51,426 bases of DNA, from assembly GCA_038496445.1 (NCBI GenBank), contig JALMLS010000187.1:1-51426 (forward strand), in the 5' to 3' direction. Shown piece after piece: positions 1 to 10,313 of this stretch. The first letter of the stretch is position 1. Every line of letters starts with the position of its first letter. This DNA is from Trichosphaerium sp. ATCC 40318. Its lineage: Eukaryota; Discosea; Flabellinia; Trichosidae. Under the pieces are notes generated by a model. That model saw only the letters and a list, made by a program, of their open reading frames with translations, had not been told where the DNA came from and did not search any database. The position numbers and the translations under genes are program-made.

Positions 1-1054
1 GTTCAGAAATATCTTAACTGACGAAAGTGCGACTATATCATATCGAAAAAGGTCGGGATTTCAAAAAGCCACGTTTACGCTTTTTTAAAACTACATTTGC
101 GCTATTGACGCATAAAACATTGTTTCTCAAATAACTATTGGCTTTTATTGAGATAAATTTAGGTAAATCTCACCTAGAGCGATCTACCGTTGTAGGAAAT
201 GATAAGGACGCTGCCAAAGGATCAAAATCTAAGATAAGGTCATCATTCGGTTGTTTTCTCACATTCTTGGAGAATGACCCTGTAATTGAACGTATAGAGG
301 TATATTCCATCAGACAATTCAATTAGTACAAGATATGAGTGTAACGTACATTTTAGAAACGTCTTTCGTTGTGGGCGAAGTTCCCTCCTGGTACGTTTTA
401 CTCGCCACTAATTCGCGTAGATGACAACTAATCAAAATGCGATTTAGAAAATTTTTCGTGTTTTTTTTTGTTTTCGCGAATCTTATGTTTGTCATGTAGA
501 AAATGGCGAAATTTTATATCTACTACGCTATGAGCAAAGCCAACAATACGTTGCGCATGTTGATTTCTTTGGAGAGGATGGTAAGATAAAGATTGGACCT
601 GCGGGAGATAGACTTATGAGCATCGTAATGTACTTGGCTAGTCCTGAAGAAGGTGGCGAAACAGCCTTTCCTAAGGCTGGTATAAAGGTTAAAGCACATC
701 GTGGGGATGCTGTACTCTTTTATAATTGTACGTCTGTCTTCCAGATGACACTTTTTGCAGACTTTTTGAAAAAAAATCTCTAGAGGAAGTTTTTATTGAA
801 AAAAACCGTTACTGTGCAATACTGTACTGTTATGATGTTAACGAATGAACTAGATCATCCAAATGGTACTACAGATAGCAATGCATTACATGCTGGGTTA
901 CCTGTGATCAAGGTGAGGAACTGTTTCATAAAAACTATTTTTTTTTTATTACAATTCTGAATCGTTTCTTTTGACGTGTTATTAGGGTACCAAGTGGGCT
1001 ATGACCAAATGGGTGCGTAAAAGACAGTTCAAACACAAGTTTGCCGAGATTTAA
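1..1054 (+). CDS. Prolyl 4-hydroxylase, 2OG-Fe(II) oxygenase (5' partial)
   Basis: The catalytic domain of a prolyl 4-hydroxylase, which hydroxylates proline using 2-oxoglutarate, O2 and Fe(II). Exons that I can join in frame are about 150-299, 357-390, 500-727, 854-912 and 986-1054. Visible landmarks are HLERSTVV near the start, the iron-binding HxD (YVAHVDFF), the distal histidine (ALHAGLPV), and the 2-oxoglutarate-binding lysine region (KGTKWAMTKWVR). The stop is at 1052-1054. Introns begin GTATAT, GTACGT, GTACGT and GTGAGG. A segment at the very start of the window (reading NILTDES) may belong to an earlier exon, but I could not join it in phase. Any signal peptide or upstream domain lies outside the window. 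The family assignment is firm; the 5' limit is not. Confidence 0.85.
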
Positions 1055-1452
1055 AGGATCCTGATGAAGATTTCGCAGATTGTATTTTTTTGTAATTTTT
1101 ATAAACCTATACACTATAATATGACGCTTTGTGCGTTTTTGTAGTATTTCAAAGGTATTTGGAAACGTATTTCTTTTTTTTTTGTTTGGGACGCGACTAC
1201 AACTTCTACAGTCGCTCGTTTGTATTGTGTGCCCGTGTTTATACCTAAATGGGACTTGTACCGTCTATCGCTATATGTCACTATCCTTATTTGTAATTTA
1301 GACTAACTGACGCTTTTGGTACCACTGCGTTTGTGTAAAACTTCATGACGTTAGCTGTTGTATTAAACTAGCGCGTCGAATTTTGCTGAATTTCTGTTAA
1401 TTCTTTCACTTTCTCGTTTAAATCACTTTAAAAAGTGCATGAGTCGTACGAT
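1055..1452. other. Intergenic spacer
   Basis: This AT-rich stretch separates the hydroxylase stop from the next start codon. I see no coding exon or RNA gene in it. Poly-T runs and short A/T tracts are all that stand out. Confidence 0.6.
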
Positions 1453-2492
1453 ATGGCCAAGCGAAGAAGTACAATAGGCGATGCGGCCGCTGCTGCGTTC
1501 GGTAAGAACTCAGAACGATTACGAGCCAGAACTGTGTTCAATAAGGGGTTGGATAGTCTTCAAACATTAGAGGTTTACCTACCAGAGGGATCCAGAAGCA
1601 GATTAATTATTCAAAACGACCAAGTAACACTACGCGACGTTATTGGCAAGCTATGCGATAAAAGAAACCTAGACATCACTAGTTATGATTTTAAAACAGA
1701 TTCGGGTCAAGTCATCAAACTAGACACCAAGTGTTCAGATCTTAAAGAACGAATGGTTTTTTTCTCTTTTTCCGCGTCTAATAAGCTATCGTCAAGCCAA
1801 AAGAACCATGGCAAGCAATTATTCACAGTTCACTTGGAAGACGGCACGAAGCATACCGTACACGTTAGTCGACGCAGAAAACTACGAGCTATCGTGTTAA
1901 AAATCTGTGAGAAGAGAAATCTAAAACTAGAAAATTATATAGCTCGTACACCGGCTGGTAAGCGTGTGGACTTGTCTAAAGCTATCAGGGATATCCCTGT
2001 AAACGAGGTCACATTTTTAGCTACAAGAAAGCACAAACATCGAATGTTGAAGCGTTCTGTTAAACAACAGTCTGTTGGGCTCTTAAACACAACTAGACCG
2101 CTTGCAATGAGTCCAACAACGCCTAGGAGCGTAAACAAAGTAGATAAAGGTACGCTTTAAAATAGAAAACAACATTTTTTGCTCCTAAATGAGTGCGGTT
2201 TTCACTGAAGCAAAAAATTCTTGACATGTAGCTCGTTGATATTTCAATTAGTATTGTTTTATTTAACCTTATGGTATTATTTACTTATGACGTATAAGGG
2301 TTTGCGGATTTGCTCAAGTACAAGCAAAGTGGAGACTCTGGAAAAAGTACCCAACCATTCAAAACTCTTCTTTTGAGAACAGAAGCGAGTAGTAGCTCTG
2401 ATTGGAAAGGAATGTTTGCTTACACATCTTGGGGTATACGAAGGTTTCCTTTTGAGTATTATTATCAAAGAAATTTAACTCCACGCACGTGA
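1453..2492 (+). CDS. Protein with tandem Ras-binding (RBD)-like domains
   Basis: Exon 1 is 1453-2149 and a probable exon 2 is 2299-2492, giving 296 residues. The start is the first in-frame ATG (MAKRRSTIG). Residues about 38-105 (LEVYLPEGSRSRL to ERMVFF) and about 120-190 (FTVHLEDGTKHTV to NEVTFL) are two copies of a ubiquitin-fold RBD. Each has the hallmark stretch around KLCDKRNLD or KICEKRNLK. Tandem RBDs are known from RGS12/RGS14. If exon 2 is spliced as proposed (donor GTACGC, acceptor TATAAG, phase 1), the tail begins GFADLLKYKQSGDSGKS. This loosely resembles the start of a GoLoco motif but lacks the Asp-Gln-Arg triad. Without splicing the protein would stop at 2160. There is no RGS domain in view. 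A role in small-GTPase signalling is inferred from the fold alone. Confidence 0.65.
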
Positions 2493-2984
2493 TAATTAGT
2501 GTACAATTTAGTGTAAATAATGTAACAAAAAAAAATCAAAATCCCTTCAAACTTAGCAAGTTGTTTGCACAAACTAATAACGGTATTGTCCCTGTCATTC
2601 CAGTTTTTGTAAAAAAGTGACTTTTTGCAAGAAATTGCAAGTTTATGTCAGGCCTAGACAGCCATTTGCTCAGTCATGTTGACTGAATTGCTAGATGGTA
2701 AAACTAATAAACAAGCCTCAAAATGTGATTCATAACATTACACGGTGTTGGTTTGTAAAGTAATTGTTACGAACTGTTTTATTTATTCACGCACGTGATT
2801 TTTAAAACAACTTTTCTCGTAGTGTCAGGTTGTTACCTTGCTTACATAACTTGACGCTGCATACACTGTAATCGACTACAGTTAAACTCCCTACCCATTG
2901 AAAGAAAAGAGGCATCCTCACACAGTTTCAGCTTGTGCAAGGTTTTTGGCTTTCAAAATCGAATATACTCTACGCCATTGCGCC
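2493..2984. other. Intergenic spacer
   Basis: No coding potential is seen. CACGTG palindromes lie near 2486 (overlapping the preceding stop codon) and near 2791. The segment before 2985 is presumably the 5' UTR and promoter of the F-box gene. Confidence 0.5.
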
Positions 2985-3776
2985 ATGGAGTCAACTAACA
3001 CATCAGTAATTCAAGAGTTACCGTATGACTGTTGGTTTGAAGTTTTTGAATGTTTGAACGGTCACCAGCTACTAAATGCTTCTTTGGTATCTAGAGAATG
3101 GTAAGACTCATATGACACGTATGTCTAGTATTTAATAACGTGCACCAGGTGTAGAATAATAAATTCACGAGCATTGTGGCTCAGATTATACCGTGTTGTA
3201 CGTATTTACGCGTGATCATCATAATCTAATGACATTCTAGCACTTTAATAAGCCATTACCAATACTTTCACACAAACGCATCAAACAGCGTTATTTCGAA
3301 TATAAACATAGTATAAAACAAAGAGAGAGGGCAGAGAGAGTAGAAAGATGGCGTAAGGGCCGAAACAAGACAGATTTTGGGTAAGAAAAATAACAAGATT
3401 TTTTTTTATCGTAACGTGTTAGGAAAACCTTTCACTACACGTGGCTGCACCTTTATTAAAATTATTTTTTTGTTACTTTATTTAGAGTACGCAAAGATCT
3501 TACGCCCATACTGTATTATAAAACTCAGGACTCAAAGGAGCTTGAAGGTAAGCAAAAGAACAAAATATTTTACATTTTTGAAAATGCCATTTTTACAAAC
3601 AAAATGTTTTAGATGTTGAGTTCGTTAAGAGAATACATATTGTTGGATACATTGGTTTTGTTTTACCAATGCTACTTACTATAACCAAATTTACACGTAG
3701 AAGATTTCTGATTGGCCTTCTACTGGTACCACACCTTAAACGAACTTTCTTAGTTGTCTTTCTAAACATTCCATAA
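2985..3776 (+). CDS. F-box protein with C-terminal hydrophobic tail
   Basis: Five exons join in phase: 2985-3100, 3149-3197, 3241-3380, 3486-3547 and 3613-3776. The N-terminus holds an F-box (VIQELPYDCWFEVFECL, then ASLVSREWCRIINSRALWLRLY), which in this family binds Skp1 and recruits an SCF ubiquitin ligase. A charged, Arg/Lys-rich middle follows. The last exon encodes two strongly hydrophobic stretches (GYIGFVLPMLLTI and RRFLIGLLLVPHL), ending NIP and stop. This suggests tail or hairpin anchoring in a membrane, which is unusual for an F-box protein. The ATG is the first in frame. No substrate-binding repeats such as LRR, Kelch or WD are seen, so the target is unknown. Confidence 0.7.
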
Positions 3777-4560
3777 ATAGGCTGGTATTTTACGATTTGT
3801 TACTTATAATGCTTATTTTGATGAGCAAGGGAAAGAACCGAAGCCTGAAAAATATAGATGGCAATCAGTTGTGTAGTAAGCAAACTTTTGAGAAAAAAAA
3901 AATCACGTGTTTCAGTGGAAATCATCTTCGGTTTTTTTGGGACAAACGCGACATAGAATGTAAGGAGTTTCTTGGGAAAACAAGTTGATTTGAACCAGAA
4001 CTGTAGCAAAAAATGCTCTCTTTGGTTTTTATATGTCAACAAAATTTAAGTGTTTTGTAGCGTTGTTATGGGTGCTATGGTTACTAAATGGGTCCAACAT
4101 ACACATTTACGCTTATAGAATGTAACGAAATGAAGCCGCTAGCGCCATGAGAACCAATTACACCAACTAGCAAGCAAGAAATACAAATCAAAAAACAACA
4201 AAAAAAACCATACCCTGTTCTTTCTTGTATGAACTCCTTTGAGGAAGCGCAATACAAATAAATAGGGGCAATACTATAGAATAAGTGTAAAATTGTAATG
4301 GAAATTTCGTGATAGATGTAATAATAAAAAACTGTAACTTTACCAACGTCTCCAGTTCAAAGAAGGAATTAGAGCGGATCCATTTTTGGATTTAAGCGTA
4401 ACTGTATCCACCTATATTAACCCTTTACAAGCGTTTTGCTTTTCATATGTGTGCTATATATATAGCATGCGCAACAGTGTTCAATGACTTTCTCGGTAGA
4501 AACGAACCTTAAAACAGATACAATTCCGGTTTACAACAAAAAGAACGATCATAGGCTGCT
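3777..4560. other. Intergenic, no gene seen
   Basis: AT-rich DNA with several stop-rich frames on both strands. An overlapping pair of open frames near 3797-4042 has biased, low-complexity composition and no recognisable protein, so I treat it as chance. One CACGTG lies near 3904. Confidence 0.5.
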
Positions 4561-4698
4561 ATGCAGCGCCTATTCAAAGTTTATATAGAGCTTTTCCCTA
4601 ACGGCAGAACTCACCTCTATATCGGACCTTATAATTTTCTTGGCCCAGACCGAGTTCCTAAGTTAATTACGTGCTACTTACGAGGACATGCTGGCTAA
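4561..4698 (+). CDS. Possible small protein, 45 residues
   Basis: An ATG-initiated frame of 45 codons begins MQRLFKVYIELFPNG and ends RGHAG before TAA. It has balanced amino-acid use (Pro, Gly, Tyr and Arg spread evenly), unlike the A/T-driven chance frames around it. I recognise no family. It could be a small gene, one exon of a decayed gene, or chance. Nothing in the flanks decides this. Confidence 0.2.
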   Translation: MQRLFKVYIELFPNGRTHLYIGPYNFLGPDRVPKLITCYLRGHAG

Positions 4699-4935
4699 TG
4701 TAACGATTCAAGCTTTCACACTACGTCGGATTAAGATGGAACTTTGTCAATTCCACCTCGCAATGCATACACCCACTAAGCTAGACGGAGGACTCCCTTA
4801 AATTATTTTCGACCAAATGGCTAGGAAGCCCCACGCGTGGTGCACACACTGCAACTACTACAATTACCGAAATATTTTCGTTTCTTTTTATACCCATAAA
4901 AACCTCTCAGAAATAAATTGTGGGATACAGACTGC

Positions 4936-5265
4936 ACTTCACTGAAATTTCTATTGTAATTACTCAAATATGGATAATGCACATTTCAAAACTCTCCCAA
5001 AGGCTTGTGGTAGCTATTTACACACGTGGAAACCTTATCGGCGATGTTTTGTTGCAAAAAACGTGCAACTAGCCGATAACTTCTGTTTTCGGTATTGTTG
5101 CTTCACTTCACTGAAAAATCAAGTTTCATTACTCTAATATGGATAATAAACTTTTAAAAACTCTTGCAGAGGCTTACGATAGCTATATACACACGTGGAA
5201 ACCAAATCAGCATTGATTTGATTCGCAAAACGTGCTACTAAAAGATTACTTCTTTTTTACCGGTT
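4936..5265 (+). repeat. Imperfect tandem duplication, about 169-bp unit, two copies
   Basis: Copy 1 (about 4936-5094) and copy 2 (about 5105-5265) share blocks in the same order. These are ACTTCACTGAAA, an ATATGGATAAT block, AAAACTCT, GGCTT then TAGCTAT, ACACACGTGGAAACC, GCAAAA then ACGTGC, and GATAACTTCT. Each copy carries one CACGTG. I find no protein frame in either copy. Confidence 0.75.
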
Positions 5266-5870
5266 GAAAGGTTGGTATGTTTTAATTTTGTTTGCTATTT
5301 GCACTACACCAGTGCTGCTGACCATTTGTTGCGTTTGGTTCCTATACCAAAATAATTAGCTGGGTACTAGGGCGATATTGATGGATTTTATTGCCTGTAA
5401 ATACAGATATTAAGACTAAGGAGTCTTAGGCTGGCAGATTAAGCTACAATTTGTTGGCAAATCTCGTATAAGGTTTCACCACATTCAGACAGTGAGTGTG
5501 TTACTACGCTTTTGGCGTAGTAGTTTATAATATGTGGCACAAAATGGGCTATACCAATGAATAGAGTCTGTAGTGCAAACGTCTATGGGGTTAAGTTATC
5601 TTTCTTTTTTGCGTTGCATGACTTTACAACTAGGGGTCATGCTGGAAGATGGGTTCTCTTCTAACCTGTTCTTGTCGTGTATGTCGGATTAATACTAGTA
5701 GCTTCAAACAATGATTGTTTTCTAAAAATGATAGTTATCCGTGAAACACAGAGATGTGTCCTAGAGGATGTTGTAGTGTTGAATAAAAGTCACTAAAACC
5801 CTATCTGGTTCGGGCTTGCCTAGATAATTAGGAATTCTCTACTTTACAGCAATCCCAGCTGTGTGATAGT
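5266..5870. other. Intergenic, no gene seen
   Basis: No exon, RNA gene or repeat that I can support. A short palindromic stretch around ACTACGCTTTTGGCGTAGTAG (5512-5532) could form a hairpin of about 8 bp. Confidence 0.4.
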
Positions 5871-5879
5871 TGTATGTTA

Positions 5880-6207
5880 GACTATTGGAAGTGCCTTCCC
5901 CTTGCCATCAAATACTACCCATTGAACATTATAGTTGCCTCAATTCCAAGCACCTTAAACTTCTTCACCGAAAGAAATTGTATTTGGCTGCAGTATTTAT
6001 GTTGGTACTTGGCAGTAAATGTTGATCTATGAATCTCTTGCTTTTAGCGCCATTCAAACTGTTGCCCTCAATGTTCCATACATCTAGTTTCTTTGTAGGT
6101 AAACGGATTTCATCAGCAAAGAACCCTTGGGGATAAGAGCCATAAAGATAGTAACGTGAACTTTTGGTGAAAACTTGCAGATGCAATCCAAAAATACCAT
6201 TCCGCAC
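5880..6207 (-). pseudogene. Coding-like fragment, unrecognised, probably decayed
   Basis: On the minus strand from 6207 a frame without ATG reads smoothly through YYLYGSYPQGFFADEIR and LPTKKLDVWNIEGNSLNG. It stops at 5965. About 20 bases further on, a different frame reads GNYNVQWVVFDGKGKALPIV and a stop near 5880, with one internal TGA just before it. The two pieces look like one domain broken by a frameshift and a stop. The gap is too short to be one of this genome's introns. I do not recognise the family. Confidence 0.35.
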
Positions 6208-6331
6208 TTCATGTTAAATTTAATAAGCTCCCTTAGCTATGCACTAAGAAATCACGTTTTAAGGGAAACGGTTTGTCAGGAAAAAGTTTGACACAAAGTT
6301 GTTAAACAAAGCATCGCCCTTTACTGAGATT

Positions 6332-7135
6332 ATGTTTAGTTAAAATTATTGTTATCTTGGTTTTAGGTTGTATTGTATTCTCATCTGAGTTTCCTCCTGA
6401 CTGCTCAAAGTTATCTTGTACGCAAAAACCATTATTTCTAAACTGTTTTTGCTTATTGTTAATATCCAAGATGGAAGTAACACCTATGACCTTTCTGGTT
6501 TGACTGTACGGTTGTCTTAGTGTAGTAAATGAGGTGTAGTTAACTTTATTTCAAGGCCCTTGGTATTCAGGAACAACAAGGATCGTACACCACCGTTTAT
6601 TATTATCGTTATTTTTTGTGGCGATAAACGAGGTCAGACTTGTGGAAATGTTGTAGGTGAATGTGGTGTTTGTGCTGCATGGGAAGGCCGTTGGAATGAA
6701 AACCCCTATACACACTGTGATGGAATGTACGCTGAAAGTAAAACAGAGATAACTGAGTACAGAAACGGAGATGATCTTGGCATTGCTATTGAATATGGAT
6801 GTACGTGATCTACTCTCGCTTATTAGCTATAGTCTTACAATCATAGACGCTGATGGAGGCTCAGTAACGAATGTGAACCTCATTTGTGATCTCAAATACA
6901 GTGGTATGCTTAATATCAGCAATAAAACCGAAATTAATTGATTGTATTTGATGGCGTTTGTAGGATTTGAGAAAGCAGATGTTGATAATGCTGCAATTTA
7001 CAATCCCATCGTACGACAAAAAAACTAGTAGTGGCCATAGCTGCACATTTATTGTTTCTTTAGATTACAGTTCGCACAAGAGATGCATGTCCACAAGCTA
7101 TTAAAGGACACGAAACAGAGAATGTTCATGTTTGA
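6332..7135 (+). pseudogene. Broken single-domain MRH (mannose-6-phosphate receptor homology) copy
   Basis: This region matches the MRH gene at 10314-11810 (opposite strand) exon by exon, with introns still in place. An extra T after ATGTT makes the second and third codons run into a TAA. In the exon near 6610 one base is missing (TTTTTTGTGGCG against TTTTGTTTGTGGCG), which shifts the frame. It keeps only one MRH domain. Its 5' exons match the first domain of the intact gene and its last exon (RTRDACPQ, ending NVHV) matches the end of the second. It may therefore derive from a single-domain ancestor or from loss of the middle. Two independent frame breaks make a functional product unlikely. 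Confidence 0.75.
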
Positions 7136-7350
7136 ATAAAGTCAAAAAATTCCAATAGTTTACGGTTTATCTTACTAAAATGGACCCATGTCCATAGGTG
7201 CTCAGTTCCTTGAAAAACCACTTGGAAACCTGCTTTATAACATGCAATAGACTACCTTGTACAAGTTTAGTTCACATATGAGGGTAGGGAGGAGGTGTAC
7301 TTTGTCTACAACAGTTTTGAGTAGTCTAATTTTTTTTTTCGTTTGTCCTT

Positions 7351-7551
7351 TTACTTCTTGACATGGACACGTGTAATTAGTGTCATGAAGAACAGTTGAC
7401 TAGATTTGTTCTTGAGGTCATCTGAACAATCTTCAGTCTTGGCACTTGCCCAATCCACGTGACATTCTACGTTTAAATAATCACTATCAGAATACACCAT
7501 TGTTAATTCCAACATTCTACCTTGACTCGTTCGTATGTAATTGTATAGCAT
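7351..7551 (-). mobile_element. Possible remnant of a Ty1/copia-type RNase H domain
   Basis: A 66-codon minus-strand frame contains RTSQGRMLEL, SDSDYLNVECHVDWASAK and DDLKNKSSQLFFMTL. The order Ser-Asp-x-Asp, then C-x-V-D-x-A, then D-D-x-K-x-x-S-x-x-F-x-x-L resembles the copia RNase H core. No LTRs, integrase or reverse transcriptase are visible nearby, so at most this is a short relic. Chance remains possible. Confidence 0.3.
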
Positions 7552-7739
7552 TTGGCCGGGAATTCGCGCTAGTCATAGATAGAGGAAAAAGTAACCTTTG
7601 AGTTTGACTGAATGAAGCGTTTTGGTAAAAGAGTTCTTCGAAGAATGTACTTGTTTTATTTTTTTTTTGGTAAGGTGACGACTTCTTGTGGTCAACAGCC
7701 AGTCAAGAAATAGGGTAAAAATACAAATACAATACCGCG

Positions 7740-8900
7740 ATGGCAACAAAACACAAGGTAAATCAATTCAGCAATAAATAAGCGCTATTTCGTACTAACT
7801 ACCCAACTTAGACAAATGGAAATAAAAACGACAGTAACTTACTGCTACAGCTTCCTTTAGAGCTTCAACTTGATATTATAGATTTAGACGCTGAAGTGTA
7901 CATAAAATGGCCAATCCTATCCAAACAAGCTGCGACAACAACACGTTTTGATGAAAACTTTGAGAAACATGAAAAATGGATTTGTTTCCGTGATGTTACA
8001 TTATCGCAAGTTAAAACTAGCCAATACTGGAAGAATGGACTGGAAGATGGAGAATACAAGAGATGGCATGATAATGGTAAGTTGTCTAGTCGAGGAATGT
8101 TTGTGAAAGGGAAAAGAGAAGGATTATTTGAGCACTGGTTTGAAGAAGGTCCAAAGAGCAGTGAGCTGATATATGTGAATGGTACAATGGATGGTGAACA
8201 TAAATCTTGGCATAGAAATGGTCAGCCTTTTATATTCGGGTTGTATAGAAATGGTACAAATGAGGGAGAACACAAGGAGTGGTATGAAAATGGTAACTTG
8301 TCGTGCCTTTATTATTACAAGAACGGGAAGATGGAAGGTGACTTTAAGAAGTGGTGGCATACAAATGGAAGTATACAGAATCATTTCTTTTATGTCAATG
8401 GTAAAATGAATGGTAGACAAAGATCATGGTATGATAATGGTTCTTTTATGGAAGACCGCATGTATGTGAATGATAAAAAAGAAGGAGAGTGTAAAGATTT
8501 TTTTGACAATGGACAAGTGACGGTTCAATGTGTTTATGTTGATGATAAGCAACATGGTATTTGTAAAGATTATTATAAAACTGGTGAATTGAGAAGAGAG
8601 GTGGGGTATGTCAAAGGCATCAAAGATGGACAGCATGTATCATATTTTAGAAACGGACAAATGAAGATTCAGTGTAATCATGTTAATGGGAAAAAAGAAG
8701 GAATGTTCAAGGCGTGGTATGAGAATGGCCAGTTGAACTTTCAGTGTTCTTTAATTAATAATAAAAGACATGGAGTTTGTAAAAAATGGCATGAAAATGG
8801 GCAAATACAAAGAGAGTGTTTTTTCAATCATGGTGTAGAAGAAGGAGAACATAAGGAATGGAACGAAACTGGTGACATCATTGTACTAAACTCTAAATAA
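7740..8900 (+). CDS. F-box-like protein with MORN-like (YwqK-type) repeats
   Basis: Two exons, 7740-7757 (MATKHK) and 7812-8900, join in phase and give 368 residues. Residues about 18-75 (LPLELQLDIIDLDAEVY, IKWPILSK) look like an F-box-type helical domain. From about residue 80 to the end run roughly 12 repeats of about 23 residues. Each has the core W-x-x-N-G and a second N-G-x-x-x-G-x-x-K/H (YWKNGLEDGEYKRWHDNGK is the first). This architecture is known from amoebae and from large DNA viruses such as Marseilleviridae. Horizontal exchange is a hypothesis; codon use looks like its neighbours and it has a host-type intron. Broken relatives lie at 9790-10090 and 15636-15830. The target is unknown. 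Confidence 0.75.
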
Positions 8901-8949
8901 ATATTTTGTTTATCTTTCGTCTACAGTAATGAAATTATCTACTTTTTAG

Positions 8950-9046
8950 CAATATTGAATCGATGGTTGGTGGTAGAGTCATGAGAGTAGTAGAACTTCT
9001 GAAGGACATTACAGATTCCAAAACAAGGAATTTTCTTTTCAAATAG
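8950..9046 (+). other. Possible orphan 3' terminal exon
   Basis: After an acceptor-like CTTTTTAG, a frame reads NIESMVGGRVMRVVELLKD and continues to FLFK before TAG. It lies 50 bases beyond the MORN-like gene's stop. It could be an alternative last exon or the end of a lost gene. I found no donor that joins it in frame to an upstream exon. Confidence 0.2.
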
Positions 9047-9780
9047 ACTTAGTGGTTTTTTTTCGATTTACGACTTCGGCTGCTGTGTTTGTTTTGAACA
9101 TACATCGTTAGAATAGGTGCTAATTTGTTACAAATAGTTTTTATTGTTTCATGCCAAATCAATATCATTATCTAATCCAGTGTCATTCTTTGTATGTTCC
9201 GACAACTGTTAAAAACACCTAGTTTAGTAACCGAAACAAGCAAATCCAGAAACCGTACTGTCTTTAAATTGGCAGCGTAGAAATTCCACATGCACGTGAT
9301 TATTTCCTTTAGGCTGTACGACTATCAAAGTTTTAGTTGTCTTCATGGTACGGAATACACATTCAATAAATATCACGTGAGTTAAACTTGGACCTAAAAC
9401 AAGTAGAAAAAAAAAAGAAAAAAACGAGAGCTCTAATGTTCTTAGCAAGCTGAACTACCAGCTATATTTATCACGGTATAAGCACACAAATATAGAGAAA
9501 GTCATTTTAAAAGAAGGGATCAAACGACGCACAACCGAGCCTAAAAAGATGTTTTAAATCTTTACTATCCAAACCATCAACAATCGGGTTGCATTTTTAT
9601 AACCTTTAAAACACTTGAATAACCACACAAGAACACAGGATTCATATCAGCGGTGCTATTGATGTGAATTATTGGAAGCTCAGAAGCGTTAACGCTTTTT
9701 GGTTCTAAAAAAGCCGTTATCACAATGACAGCGTCAAGAAGTTATCGCACGTCTTGTTAGCTCTAGTAACGTAACATTTT
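9047..9780. other. Intergenic, no gene seen
   Basis: A minus-strand frame at 9224-9448 starts without ATG and is rich in Phe, Leu and Ser from poly-A/T. I do not consider it coding. CACGTG occurs near 9294 and 9374. No repeat or RNA gene is apparent. Confidence 0.45.
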
Positions 9781-9789
9781 CAAGGTTTA

Positions 9790-10090
9790 GCAGGCTGTCT
9801 AGTACAAAAATCGCCTGACGGGCACAAAAATCGTTGTTCGCATGTTAGATGCTTTAATAGCTTCACCTAGCGTGTCCACACACTGCCTTACGCTCCAAGA
9901 CTGTAATACTGACATTTTTGACCGCTTCTTGCCAAAAAAGACAAAAACTAAGCTGGCGCCCCCGTTACCACACTTAACGTAGCAAACATTACACCAAAAC
10001 CAATGACTAGTGCTGGGTGTTCTTTAATATTAATTTCAGTACGTTGAATCTTCAACTGGCCATTCTCATACTAGCCACTTGCATGGAAAA
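9790..10090 (-). pseudogene. Chimeric gene debris including a MORN-like repeat piece
   Basis: Reading the minus strand from about 10090, the DNA CAAGTGGCTAGTATGAGAAT and what follows matches part of the F-box/MORN gene (near 8708) and encodes YENGQLKIQ after a stop. A hydrophobic stretch follows (HPALVIGFGVMFATLSVVTG) and then a stop. A different frame then continues SLVFVFFGKKRSKMSVL to a stop near 9800. The pieces have protein-like composition but change frame. I read this as decayed coding DNA of more than one origin. Confidence 0.35.
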
Positions 10091-10313
10091 TGCATCTTGA
10101 CGGTAGTGTTTTCAAACGCACTGTCTTGTATTGATGCCCAAGGATAATCCTGTTGTTAATTCGCTTTCAACTAACAGGATGTGTTTGATATGGATGTCAG
10201 ATGTTATCTCCAAGTGGTACATCAATCAATACCTATCCAGTCTGGAACGAAATAAACTAAAACTGCTATACTAAGCTAACGTGATAAACAGTATATTGGG
10301 GATTTTAGTGAAT

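Noticed and set aside
2310-2340. GDSGKST read as a nucleotide-binding P-loop
   Set aside because: There is no beta-strand before it and no switch or NKxD motifs after it. It lies in a short tail behind Ras-binding-like domains.
7740-8900. Bacterial toxin-antitoxin antitoxin (YwqK)
   Set aside because: The repeats match the YwqK type, but the N-terminal F-box-like domain, the intron and the eukaryotic context argue against a toxin-antitoxin system. No toxin partner is adjacent.
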